A DNA stretch of 64,000 nt from NCBI GenBank assembly GCA_029821735.1, contig JALGSU010000012.1:186001-250000 (forward strand), given 5' to 3'. Origin of the DNA: Candidatus Zipacnadia bacterium. Lineage in GTDB: Bacteria; Armatimonadota; Zipacnadia; Zipacnadales; UBA5352. Under the pieces are notes generated by a model. That model had not been told where the DNA came from, made no database searches, and saw nothing but the letters and a program-made list of their open reading frames with translations. Shown here piece after piece: positions 25,496 to 33,916 of this stretch (positions are counted from its first letter, which is position 1; the number at the start of each line of letters is the position of its first letter). Both the position numbers and the translations under genes were made by a program.

Positions 25496-27391
25496 TTGCG
25501 CATCTGGAAGATACTGCTGCTCGGCATCCCCATCCTCATACTCGCGAACCTCTGGGTCCGCCAGGGAGCCCTCATCACCCTCGCGGCTCAGGTTGCCATG
25601 GCGGTGCCGCCAGTGCCTGCGCTGGCAGCGCTGCTGCTGCTTTTCCCAGCCATTCGCGTCATGCGTCGCGTCGGCATCGAGCGCCGCGACCTCATCGCGC
25701 TTTACTGCTTCTTGACCCTCGCCGTCGCCCTCACTTCGGGCGCGGGCATGAGGTTCTTTCTGCCCTCCCTGCCCACACCTTTCTACTTCGCCAGCCCCGA
25801 GAACAACTGGGCCCAGTTCCATGACCTGATCCCTTCGTGGCTGGTCCCGCACGGTGACGCGGTCATCCGCGATTACTTCGAGGGCTCCGAAAATGGCGCC
25901 GTGCCCTGGGCCGCGTGGGTCAAGCCGCTCGCCTGGTGGATGGTCTTCTTCGTCGCTTTCTACGGCCTGCTGATCAGCATCGCTCTCATCTTCCGTCCGG
26001 TCTGGGAGGATGACGAGCACCTCGCCTTTCCCATGGCGGAACTGCCTCTGATGCTCACTGGCATGAGGCAGGAGGGCCATGGGCTGTGGCGTAACGGTGC
26101 TTTCTGGGTCGGCTTTGGCCTACTCGCTCTGCACCACGTAATGAACATCCTCAACGCCTTCAACCCGGCGGTCACGGCCCTCGGCCTGCAGAACGATCTC
26201 GGGCGCATCTTCGTGGAGCATCCGTACACCGCTCTGCGTCCGCTCGTGTGGCGCTACCGCCCGCTCATCTTCGGCGTCTCGTACATGATGCCCAGCGATA
26301 TCGTCATCTCCACGCTCTTCTTCTACTTCGTCTATCTCAAGGGCCTGTCGCTCTTTGGTGCAATGGCTGGTGTCCGCACGCCTCGCTTCCCGCTGGGTCG
26401 CGAGCAGGGAGCGGGTGCCTTCGTCGGCTTCACTCTTGTGCTCATCTACTCCGCCCGCCGCCGCATCGCCGAGGTCTTCAGCGGCTTGAGCGGCTCGAAC
26501 GATAAGTCACCCGCAATCGCGATACTCTTCATTGTCAGCGCCGGCGTCATATTCGTGTTCTGGCGCATCGCCGGTATGAGTGCCGAACTGATCATCGGCT
26601 ACTTCGGCCTGCTCGTCTTCTTCGCGGTCGCCTACGCTCGCGGACGTGCTGAGACCGGGTATCCCCATCACTGGATATGGCCGCTCGACGAGCAGCGCAA
26701 TGTGCTGATCAACTTCATTGGCACACGTGCACTCGCGCCGCGCGGAGATTTCCGCGGGCTCACCAACCTGTCGATGCTCCATCATCTCTCTCGCGGCTAC
26801 CTGCCTCAGCTCATGGCGTTCCCGGTTGATTCCTTCAAGATCGCCGGCGAGATGAAGATAACGCTGCGCAAGATGGCGAGCCTGATGATACTGGCCGTCG
26901 TCTTCGGCTCCATTGTGAGTTGGTGGATGCACCTGTCGGCCTTCTACCAGTATGGTGCGAACGTCCTCGAGGGCGGCACCACCTCGGGCGGTCAGCGCGT
27001 GGCTCTCATGCGCGGCTCATACGACACGCTGGCCGGGTGGATGAAGGCTCCGCAGGGACCGAACCAGCCGCAGATGCTCGCGGGGGTATCCGGTTTCGTC
27101 ATTGTCATCGCGCTGGCAGCGTTGCGCCGGGCTTTCATCAACTTCCCGCTGCACCCCACAGGCTTCATCTTCGCCTTCACCGGCGCGGGTGAGAACGGCT
27201 GGTCTGCGCTGCTGACGGTTACCATCATCAAGACGATTGTCCTGCGTATCGGCGGGATGAGGCTCTACAAGGCGCTCTTGCCCTTCTTCCTAGGGATCAT
27301 CATCGGGCACTTCTTCACGGCAGGCTTCGCCTGGGCGCTCATCGCTAGCTTCGGCGGTGAGGGCTTCAACAAGTACCCAGTCTGGTTCTGA
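25496..27391 (+). CDS. large multipass membrane protein, DUF6785/DUF6784-like
   Basis: A 631-residue integral membrane protein with about 12-14 hydrophobic helices (for example IPILILANLWV, LIALYCFLTLAVALTSG, WWMVFFVAFYGLLISIALIF, WVGFGLLALHHVMNIL and FVIVIALAALRRAFI). Conserved-looking features are LTSGAGMRFFLPSLPTPFYFASPENNW, EHLAFPMAELPLML and PHHWIWPLDEQRN. The overall layout resembles membrane proteins annotated DUF6785/DUF6784 in Planctomycetes, Verrucomicrobia and Armatimonadota genomes; I know of no assigned function. It starts at TTG 25496 after GAGAGGA. The location before two amidohydrolases suggests a permease for their substrate, which is inference. Confidence 0.6.
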   Translation: MRIWKILLLGIPILILANLWVRQGALITLAAQVAMAVPPVPALAALLLLFPAIRVMRRVGIERRDLIALYCFLTLAVALTSGAGMRFFLPSLPTPFYFASPENNWAQFHDLIPSWLVPHGDAVIRDYFEGSENGAVPWAAWVKPLAWWMVFFVAFYGLLISIALIFRPVWEDDEHLAFPMAELPLMLTGMRQEGHGLWRNGAFWVGFGLLALHHVMNILNAFNPAVTALGLQNDLGRIFVEHPYTALRPLVWRYRPLIFGVSYMMPSDIVISTLFFYFVYLKGLSLFGAMAGVRTPRFPLGREQGAGAFVGFTLVLIYSARRRIAEVFSGLSGSNDKSPAIAILFIVSAGVIFVFWRIAGMSAELIIGYFGLLVFFAVAYARGRAETGYPHHWIWPLDEQRNVLINFIGTRALAPRGDFRGLTNLSMLHHLSRGYLPQLMAFPVDSFKIAGEMKITLRKMASLMILAVVFGSIVSWWMHLSAFYQYGANVLEGGTTSGGQRVALMRGSYDTLAGWMKAPQGPNQPQMLAGVSGFVIVIALAALRRAFINFPLHPTGFIFAFTGAGENGWSALLTVTIIKTIVLRIGGMRLYKALLPFFLGIIIGHFFTAGFAWALIASFGGEGFNKYPVWF

Positions 27392-27421
27392 CCAACCATC
27401 TACCGTAACGTGGGGGGCAGC

Positions 27422-28606
27422 ATGTCTGATCTGATCGCGGTCGTAGGCGCCACAGTCATTGATGGCACTGGCGCGGATCCCGTCGAGACTGGCGTGGTCG
27501 TCATCGAGGATGGTCGTTTCGCCGCTGTGGGCCCGGCCTCCGAGGTCGACATCCCCGCCGACGCCGAGGTCATCGACGCTGAGGGCAAGTCGGTCATGCC
27601 CGGCATCATCGACGGTCACGCGCACATCGGCGGCGACGCTGCTTCGCAGCACCGCCTGCGCCTCACCCTCCAGCGCGGCATCACCACCATCTGCTCGGTT
27701 TCTGCGAACGTTCGCGGTATCGCACTGCGCGACGGCATCGAGTCCGGCCAGATCCGCGGCTGCGCCAGGATGATCGCCGGCTGCATCGTGACCCCCACCA
27801 ACGGCCACGTGCGCTTCCGCGACGCTGACGGGCCGTGGGAAGTGCGCAAAGCCGTGCGTGAGATGGTGCAGGCGGGTGCCGACTTCATCAAGACCGCCGC
27901 CTCTGGCGGCTTCTTCAGCCAGCATGAAGTGTGCAGCATGCGCAACTACACCCTCGAGGAACTCGTCGCGCTCGTCGACGAGGCACACGCCTGGATGCGA
28001 CCGGTCGTGGTCCACTGTCACACCCAGCCCGGCCTGGACTATTGCATCGAGGCGGGCGTGGACCAGATACACCACGGCGGCTTCATCGACGAGTCAGCGG
28101 TGCGCGGCATCCTCGATGCCGACCTGTGGTATCTGCCCACCCTCGCGGTCACCTGCGCGCGCAACATCGAAGCGCTCTCCGACCAGCCCTGGCAGGCCGT
28201 CGAGATGCAGGAGGCCCAGCCGATCCATCGCGCTGGCGTGAAGCTCGCCCACGAGATCGGCGTGAAGTTGTGCGTTGGCACCGACTACCCTGGGACCCCC
28301 AAAACCTGGCGCCTCGGCGACCGTACCTGGTATGAGTTGCAGGAACTCGCGGCGTGTGGCCTGTCATCGATGGAGTGCATCGTGGCGGCGACGCGCACCA
28401 ACGCCGAGGCCTATGGCGTGGCCGACGATCTTGGCACGGTTGAGGTCGGCAAGCGCGCCGATCTGCTGGTGATCGACGGCGATCCGCTCGCAGACATCAC
28501 GGTGCCCTATGAGCCCGACAACATCCTGATCGTCCTCAAGGACGGTCGCGTGGAATCTGTCCGCGACGACTATCGCCACCTCTACCGCGTCCGCGAGGAC
28601 CTCTGA
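27422..28606 (+). CDS. amidohydrolase family protein (imidazolonepropionase/dihydroorotase-like)
   Basis: A 394-residue metal-dependent hydrolase. It has the N-terminal small beta domain with ATVIDGTGADPVETGVV, the first metal motif PGIIDGHAHIGG (H-x-H), a candidate Lys in FIKTAASGGFFS, VVHCHTQPG, GVDQIHHGGFID, and the final Asp in CVGTDYPGTP. The C-terminal beta domain returns with VEVGKRADLLVIDGDPL. This is the complete layout of the amidohydrolase-1 family, which cleaves amide or lactam bonds. It is close to the Xaa-Pro dipeptidase / aryldialkylphosphatase-like branch, but substrate specificity cannot be read. ATG 27422 is placed after GGGGGGCAGC; the stop is 15 bases from the next amidohydrolase. 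Confidence 0.85.
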   Translation: MSDLIAVVGATVIDGTGADPVETGVVVIEDGRFAAVGPASEVDIPADAEVIDAEGKSVMPGIIDGHAHIGGDAASQHRLRLTLQRGITTICSVSANVRGIALRDGIESGQIRGCARMIAGCIVTPTNGHVRFRDADGPWEVRKAVREMVQAGADFIKTAASGGFFSQHEVCSMRNYTLEELVALVDEAHAWMRPVVVHCHTQPGLDYCIEAGVDQIHHGGFIDESAVRGILDADLWYLPTLAVTCARNIEALSDQPWQAVEMQEAQPIHRAGVKLAHEIGVKLCVGTDYPGTPKTWRLGDRTWYELQELAACGLSSMECIVAATRTNAEAYGVADDLGTVEVGKRADLLVIDGDPLADITVPYEPDNILIVLKDGRVESVRDDYRHLYRVREDL

Positions 28607-28621
28607 GTTTCGGGGGGCGCC

Positions 28622-29614
28622 ATGCACAGGAACTGGACCTTCACCGACCTTGACGCGAAGATCGCTGCGGAGTTCGGCGACTTCCTGCCCGCCACACTCT
28701 TTGACTCTCACGCGCACCTGTACCGCGTGCGCGACATGCCTGAGCCCGTCGGTGCCCTGCAGTCGGAGGGCCCGGCCAACGTCACCCCGCGCATCTGGCG
28801 TTCACGTCTCGGCCGGCAACTCGGCCCCGAGCGCCTCGCAGGCGCCCTTTTCATGCCCTTCCCGGTACCCGGTGCTGACCCGGCGCTTCTGAACCGCCGT
28901 CTGCTCGAGGACCTCGACCGCGAGCCAGGCAGCCGTGGCGCGGTGATCATCACTCCGAACTGTCGTCGCGAGGACGTTGAGGCGCTCCTCGCGCATCCGC
29001 AGGTCATCGGCTTCAAGCCCTACCACTGCTTCGCCCCCGGCTCCGATACCAGCCAGGCCTCCCTGCGCGAGTTCGTCCCCGAACTCGCCTGGGAGCTGGC
29101 GCACGAGCGTGGCCTGGTCATCGTCCTGCACATTGTCCGCCACGCTGCCTGGGCCGACCCGGACAACCAGCGCACGCTGCTCGACTGGTGCGAGCGCTTC
29201 CCCGGCGCCCGGGTGCAGATGGCCCACGCGGCCCGCGGTTTCCACGCGCCCAACACCGTCCGCCACGTGCGGCTGCTCGCATCGCTCGAGAACGTCTGGT
29301 TCGACACATCCGGGATTTGCGAGGCCCCCGCACTGGTGGCGATCCTCCGCGAGTGCGGCCACCGTCGCCTGCTCTGGGGCAGCGACTTCCCGGTCTCGGA
29401 GATCCGCGGACGGTGCGTGACAGTGGGGGATGGCTTCGTGTGGCTCGACGGGGATTCGGTCAAGTGGGACGAACTGCCGGCACTTGGTCAGCCGACGCTG
29501 GTCGGTCTCGAATCGATGCGTGCTCTGCGTGAGGCCTGCGAGACGGTAGGCCTCAGCCGCGCCCAGCTCCGGTACGTGTTCGCCGGCAACGCCCGCCGCC
29601 TATTTGGTCTGTGA
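28622..29614 (+). CDS. amidohydrolase-2 family hydrolase
   Basis: A 330-residue TIM-barrel protein of the PF04909 family. Visible motifs are LFDSHAHLYRV (H-x-H metal site), IGFKPYHCF (candidate Lys), VIVLHIVRHAA, RVQMAHAARGF and LLWGSDFPVSE with the last Asp. Such enzymes act on small ring acids, lactones or tetronates. The gene follows the amidohydrolase-1 gene by 15 bases. The 3-prime end overlaps the convergent URO-D-like gene by 15 bases (29600-29614). Confidence 0.8.
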   Translation: MHRNWTFTDLDAKIAAEFGDFLPATLFDSHAHLYRVRDMPEPVGALQSEGPANVTPRIWRSRLGRQLGPERLAGALFMPFPVPGADPALLNRRLLEDLDREPGSRGAVIITPNCRREDVEALLAHPQVIGFKPYHCFAPGSDTSQASLREFVPELAWELAHERGLVIVLHIVRHAAWADPDNQRTLLDWCERFPGARVQMAHAARGFHAPNTVRHVRLLASLENVWFDTSGICEAPALVAILRECGHRRLLWGSDFPVSEIRGRCVTVGDGFVWLDGDSVKWDELPALGQPTLVGLESMRALREACETVGLSRAQLRYVFAGNARRLFGL

Positions 29615-30709
29615 GGCCGTCCATTCCGCGATCGTGTCCGCGATCATTCGGCAGAAGTCCATGTCCCCGTCAGGCGGTATCTGGTCTGCGCTCCCGACGA
29701 TCAGCCGGTTGTCCGGCGCCATCTCGTCCAGCAGCCGCAGCGTGTGTGCGCGCACTTGGTCTGACGTCCACGGTGGCGAGAACATCGCGCCGGGAATTCC
29801 ACCCCATATGATCGTCTCATGGTCGCCGCACAGGTCGCGCAACTCCTCGATCTCCACTTCACCCACCGGCCCTGGCGTAATCGACTCCACGCCGTCGAAC
29901 CCGACCCGTGCCAGATGTGGCAGCAGTCCGCGCACGGCCCCGTCGAGATGCGTCACCGCGTATTTGCCCACTGCGTGGATCTGCCCCAGCCGCCGCGTGT
30001 AATACTCTTCCATGTATGGCTCAAAGAGCGAGGTGTAGTTGGTGCTGTCGAGGTTATCGGCGAAGTGAAACAGTTCGACATCGCTCGCGCAGACTGCCTC
30101 GAAGGCCACGTCGGCGGACCGATCCATGATCGCCAGTGTATCCTCCACTGCTGCCCGCTCGTCGGCCAGCAGATAGCAGGTCGTCACCACGCCGCACCAG
30201 TCGGTCATGAGCGCCGGCACTGGCGACCGCGGCACCGGGCAGATCGGGAGCCCGTTGTCTCCGAGGCGCTCGCACTGCCGGCCAAACCCTTCGGTCTCCG
30301 GCTCATACCGCCTGCGCTCATAGATGTCCCGCACCACGCGTAGGTCATCCGTGTTCTTGACTGCGTACTCGACGTGTGCCCAGCAGTAGGAGGTCGGGAT
30401 CCATTCCCAGTGCTCGCGGATCTCGCCCACCGGCGTCCGCCACCACCGCACGCGCTCGGTCTCGTCCTCGTGCGTCCCGGCCTCGACGCCGTCCGGCAGC
30501 GCGCGGTACGTGCTCGCGCCCTGTCCGTAGTATGAGCACACGCCCATGTCTTCGTGAAGCCGAATGTAGCCCTCCGGCCCCTCATACCGGGCCTCGAGCT
30601 TCCCCATCTTCTCCATGGCACGATACCAGTAGCTCAGGTCCGCCAGCCACGCTGGCTGGTCGGGCACGATCCCCTTGAAGGGTGCGAGCAACCGTTCGCG
30701 GTGGGTCAT
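29600..30709 (-). CDS. uroporphyrinogen-decarboxylase (URO-D)-like protein
   Basis: A 369-residue protein with the URO-D/MtaA fold. The N-terminus is MTHRERLLAPFKGIVPDQPAW, as in methylcorrinoid:CoM methyltransferase-like URO-D proteins. Later it has FHFADNLDSTNYTSLFEPYMEEYY, KYAVTHLDGAVRGLLPHLARVGFDGVESITPGP and WGGIPGAMFSPPW. True haem-pathway HemE has an N-terminal R-P-x-W-x-M-R-Q-A-G motif that is absent here. This is therefore more likely a corrinoid or C1-transfer enzyme, or one of the uncharacterised paralogues abundant in anaerobes and Armatimonadota. It is transcribed in the same direction as the marR-MATE pair, 83 bases after it. Confidence 0.7.
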   Translation of the reverse strand: MTHRERLLAPFKGIVPDQPAWLADLSYWYRAMEKMGKLEARYEGPEGYIRLHEDMGVCSYYGQGASTYRALPDGVEAGTHEDETERVRWWRTPVGEIREHWEWIPTSYCWAHVEYAVKNTDDLRVVRDIYERRRYEPETEGFGRQCERLGDNGLPICPVPRSPVPALMTDWCGVVTTCYLLADERAAVEDTLAIMDRSADVAFEAVCASDVELFHFADNLDSTNYTSLFEPYMEEYYTRRLGQIHAVGKYAVTHLDGAVRGLLPHLARVGFDGVESITPGPVGEVEIEELRDLCGDHETIIWGGIPGAMFSPPWTSDQVRAHTLRLLDEMAPDNRLIVGSADQIPPDGDMDFCRMIADTIAEWTASQTK

Positions 30710-30792
30710 TGGCTATCACTCCAGGCCCCGGCTTCGCGGTCCCGCCGGTTTCGCCGGAACCCCTCATGCACCCTCCCTTCGCTCGGCTTGGT

Positions 30793-32205
30793 TCACTCGC
30801 CCCCGGCTGCGTCCGAGGCGGGCTGCGGATCACTCGCGCTCGGTGGATACTGCCGATACGCCTTCCACAGCATTGGCCCCGCGATCAGCAGTCCGAGCAC
30901 ATCCGCCACCGGCTGGGCCGCGAATGCACCCTTGACCCCGAAGGTGTTCGCGAGCCAGATTACCAGCGGAATGACGAAGATCACATTGCGCGCCAGCGAA
31001 AGCACCATCGCCCGGAAGCCCATGCCCATCCCCTGGAAGGTGAACACGCCCATCATCTGCGGCTCCACCAGGAAGATCGTCGCCACCTTCAGCCGCAGCG
31101 CCCACACTGCCAGCGCCAGGAACTCGGGGTCCTTGGTGAACGGTGACAGGATGGACTCTGCGAAGATGATGATCACCGATGCCAGTACCACTCCGATCGC
31201 CGAGAGCCCCGCCGACGATGTCAGCCACGTGCGCCACATCCGCCGGTAGTCCTTCGCGCCGAAATTGAAGCCTGTGATCGGCACCACGGCCTGTGAGACG
31301 CCCGGCCCCATGAACGAGAGCATCAGCATGACCACGCGCATGCTCAGGCCCTGAGCTGCGATGGCTGCCGGCCCGAAGCCCGCCAAGACCCAGTTGAAGA
31401 CCGAACCGACCGTGCTGCGCACGCAACCGTTGATGAATGAGGGCACGCCGACTGCCGCTATGTCCCGCAGGATCGCGACTCGCAGTCTGAGGTCTGAGGG
31501 CTTGATCCTGTAGCCGCTGCGACCGCTGTTGAGGTAGATGATTGAGATGAGGAAGCCAAGAACCTGCGCGGTCACTGTCGCCATGGCTGCACCCCGCAGG
31601 CCCAGTTCCGGGAATGGGCCCCAGCCGTAGATGAGGAAGGGGTCCAGCCCGGCGTTCAGCAGCGCCGACGCGGCCATGATGTACATCGGCGTAAGCGTAT
31701 TGCCCGAACCCCGATACAGACCGTTGACCGTCATAGTGAAGATCTGAAACGGGAACCCGAAAGCGGAAACGTTCAGGTATATGATTGCCACGCTCACCAG
31801 TTCACGCGAGCCGCCGAACAGCAGCGCCATCGCCTCGGGGAACATCAGGCAGATCGCGGCGACGCCCACGCCCAGGATAACTGGCAGCACGACTGCATTC
31901 CCTGCGATGGTGTTGACTTCGTCAACTCGCCGCTCGCCAAACCGGCGCGAAACCAGCGATGTGACGCCGGCGCCCGCGCCCATGCCCAGCGCCCCCGCAA
32001 TCTGCTGCAAAGGCATCAGCACGGTCAGGGCCGCGATGGCCTCGGTGCCATTCTCCAGTCCGGAAACCCACAGTGTATCGACGATATTGTACAGCGACAT
32101 CACGACCATCGAGATGATGCCCGGGATGCTCATGCGTATCAGCAGCGGCCCGATGGGAGCGCTGCCCATCTCCGCCGTTCGTTTGGCCATTCGCTTCTGC
32201 GTCAC
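30793..32205 (-). CDS. MATE family multidrug/toxic-compound efflux transporter
   Basis: A 470-residue membrane protein with about 12 helices and the two-lobed MATE layout. The N-lobe starts IPGIISMVVMSLYNIVDTLWV (the Y-N-x-x-D-x-x-W motif of DinF/NorM-type transporters), then QQIAGALGMGAGAGVTSLVSRRFGE; the C-lobe contains GPGVSQAVVPITGFNFGAKDYRR. MATE proteins export cationic drugs or metabolites using Na+ or H+. A GTG at 32205 is the likely start. It lies 31 bases after marR in the same direction, so its regulation by that MarR is likely. Confidence 0.9.
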   Translation of the reverse strand: MTQKRMAKRTAEMGSAPIGPLLIRMSIPGIISMVVMSLYNIVDTLWVSGLENGTEAIAALTVLMPLQQIAGALGMGAGAGVTSLVSRRFGERRVDEVNTIAGNAVVLPVILGVGVAAICLMFPEAMALLFGGSRELVSVAIIYLNVSAFGFPFQIFTMTVNGLYRGSGNTLTPMYIMAASALLNAGLDPFLIYGWGPFPELGLRGAAMATVTAQVLGFLISIIYLNSGRSGYRIKPSDLRLRVAILRDIAAVGVPSFINGCVRSTVGSVFNWVLAGFGPAAIAAQGLSMRVVMLMLSFMGPGVSQAVVPITGFNFGAKDYRRMWRTWLTSSAGLSAIGVVLASVIIIFAESILSPFTKDPEFLALAVWALRLKVATIFLVEPQMMGVFTFQGMGMGFRAMVLSLARNVIFVIPLVIWLANTFGVKGAFAAQPVADVLGLLIAGPMLWKAYRQYPPSASDPQPASDAAGGE

Positions 32206-32236
32206 TGTGTTCTCATCTCCCCACGACTGCGCACCG

Positions 32237-32683
32237 TCACTGCTGCACCTCTCGATCGAGGAATCTGCCGGCGTTCTCTGCCATGCGTTCGAGGAGCCGA
32301 TCCAACGTCTTGCGCTCCCCTTCAGTGAAACCCTCGGTGAGCGTCTCGCTCCACTCCTCGCGCATATGCTGCAGCTCCGGCTCGATCTCTCGCGCCAACT
32401 CGGTCGCCAGCACGCGTTTCACCCGCCGGTCATGTTCATCTGCCTGCCGCGTAACGTACCCCAGCTCCTCCAGCCGCGCCACTGATCTGGCGACCGTCGC
32501 CTTGTCCAGCAGGTGGTGCTGGGCAAGGTCCTCCTGGCTTACGCCATCTTCCTGCAGGAGACTCATTAGGATCGGGAACTGCGCGTCCGCCAGACCGTGG
32601 ACAGCCATCTGCTCAGTGAAGCGTTTGCGCGCGTAACGGTGCAGCATGCCCAACCATCGTCCCACTGGTCGATCGCTCCCCAT
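32237..32683 (-). CDS. MarR family transcriptional regulator
   Basis: A 148-residue winged-helix regulator. The helix-turn-helix region reads VSQEDLAQHHLLDKATVARSVARLEELGYVTRQADEHDRRVKRVLATELA, matching the MarR core with its D-R-R wing. ATG 32683 has AGGAGG six bases upstream; the frame from 32704 lacks it. The gene is immediately upstream of the MATE transporter and downstream of a promoter covered by GTTGC/GCAAC palindromes. The usual model of autorepression with release by a small ligand is therefore supported by the sequence layout. Confidence 0.9.
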   Translation of the reverse strand: MGSDRPVGRWLGMLHRYARKRFTEQMAVHGLADAQFPILMSLLQEDGVSQEDLAQHHLLDKATVARSVARLEELGYVTRQADEHDRRVKRVLATELAREIEPELQHMREEWSETLTEGFTEGERKTLDRLLERMAENAGRFLDREVQQ

Positions 32684-32726
32684 ACCATTCCCTCCTGAGA
32701 GCATGGTCTACATACACAGCTATTTA

Positions 32727-32740
32727 GTTGTATGCGCAAC
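32727..32740. promoter_or_regulatory. second operator-like half-palindrome next to the marR promoter
   Basis: The sequence GTTGTATGCGCAAC is a GTTG-N6-CAAC inverted repeat. It matches the core GTTGCGCGCGCAAC inside the large palindrome and starts 30 bases from it, about three DNA turns. On the minus strand it lies just downstream of the -10 hexamer, over the probable transcription start. Confidence 0.6.
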
Positions 32741-32769
32741 AGTATATCACGCAACAGTTGCGCGCGCAA
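32741..32769 (-). promoter_or_regulatory. sigma-70-type promoter of the marR-MATE operon
   Basis: On the minus strand TTGCGC (32769-32764) and TATACT (32746-32741) are separated by exactly 17 bases. The -10 matches TATAAT at four or five positions. The -35 hexamer and spacer lie inside the 32-bp palindrome, so a bound dimer would block RNA polymerase. Confidence 0.7.
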
Positions 32770-32779
32770 CTGTTGCGTG
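32748..32779. repeat. 32-bp perfect palindrome, probable MarR operator
   Basis: The sequence from 32748 to 32779 is fully self-complementary. It is CACGCAACAGTTGCGC followed by its own reverse complement, with the core GTTGCGCGCGCAAC. It overlaps the -35 region and spacer of the minus-strand promoter. A further GTTG (32772) and CAAC (32785-32788) pair extends the same motif, so several dimers could bind side by side. Confidence 0.75.
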
Positions 32780-32882
32780 CGGCGCAACCTTGCCGTCCCT
32801 GCGAACGTATCAGCGAAGGCAAGCGTCTGGAAAATGGGGAACATGCCCCAACAGGTCAGAGACGCGCGCTGAGGTGAGTGAC

Positions 32883-33899
32883 ATGCGCAGAACCGCGACC
32901 ATCATCGTCATCGCACTGGGGCTGGCGGCACTGAGCGCGGTGCTCGCCCAGGACGGTCCCGAGAACCTGGAAGCCCACGCTTGGAAGCTCTCGCCGGGGC
33001 CATACCAGGTGACAACCATCGACGAGGCATTCCTCTACGACGCCGACCGGGACAAGACGCTCCCGCTGAAGATCTACTACCCGGCCGAACAGGCCGAATA
33101 CCCCATCATCATCTTCTCCCATGGCGCGGGCGGGTCCAAGGACGGTAAAGCCGGCCTCGGAGAATTCTGGGCCAGCCACGGCTACGTCTGCATCCACCCG
33201 ACGCACGCGGACTCAATCTCGCTCACCGGCCTGAGTCTGCGAGAGACGGTTGTGCAGGCGCTCACGGATGTCCAGAGCTGGCGCGATCGCCCTGCTGACA
33301 TCTCGTTGATCATCAATGGCTTCGCCGAACTTCAGCGGCTCAATGAAGACTTGCAGGGACGGATGGACTTTGAGAAGGTCGGCGTCGCCGGGCATTCGTT
33401 CGGGGCCTTCACCACGCAGGCCATCGGCGGGGCCGTGCTCGACCTGCCTGGTAGCGACGAACCCGTCTCCCTCGCCGACGAGCGTGTCACTGCAACGCTG
33501 CTGCTCTCACCCCAGGGCCCCGGCCAGATGGGCCTGACGGAAGACTCCTGGGCCAACTACACCCTCCCGATGATGAGCATGACCGGGCCCGCCGACAAGG
33601 GTGCGAAGGGCCAGGATGCCACTTGGCGCGTCGCCGCCTTCGACAGTTCGGTTGAGGGCGACAAGTACTTCGTCTGGATCGAGGGCGCGAACCATTTCTC
33701 GTTCAGCGGCGGCGCGCTCGCGGCGCTCATTGGTGGCACCTCTGCTGTCCAGCAGCCGGTGATTCTGGGCTGGGTCAAGCAGGCCAGCCTGGCGTATTGG
33801 GATGCCTACCTGAAGGGCGACGAAGAGGCGATGGCGTATCTGCAGTCCGACTCACTGGTCACACTGAGTTCCGGCGCCATAGACCTGCGACGCCGCTGA
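32883..33899 (+). CDS. secreted alpha/beta-hydrolase (chlorophyllase / PAF-acetylhydrolase-like)
   Basis: A 338-residue exported hydrolase with a signal peptide ending near VLAQDGP. The nucleophile elbow is VGVAGHSFGAF with Ser172 (G-x-S-x-G). The oxyanion-hole strand is IIIFSHGAGGSKDG and the likely catalytic His is in IEGANHFSFSG. The general pattern matches chlorophyllase/lipase-like esterases that act on esters or lipids; the acid residue is not certain. GAGG precedes ATG 32883 by eight bases. It is divergent from marR, sharing the region with the palindrome, so it could be co-regulated. Confidence 0.75.
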   Translation: MRRTATIIVIALGLAALSAVLAQDGPENLEAHAWKLSPGPYQVTTIDEAFLYDADRDKTLPLKIYYPAEQAEYPIIIFSHGAGGSKDGKAGLGEFWASHGYVCIHPTHADSISLTGLSLRETVVQALTDVQSWRDRPADISLIINGFAELQRLNEDLQGRMDFEKVGVAGHSFGAFTTQAIGGAVLDLPGSDEPVSLADERVTATLLLSPQGPGQMGLTEDSWANYTLPMMSMTGPADKGAKGQDATWRVAAFDSSVEGDKYFVWIEGANHFSFSGGALAALIGGTSAVQQPVILGWVKQASLAYWDAYLKGDEEAMAYLQSDSLVTLSSGAIDLRRR

Positions 33900-33916
33900 C
33901 CCCCGGGAGTCTCCGG

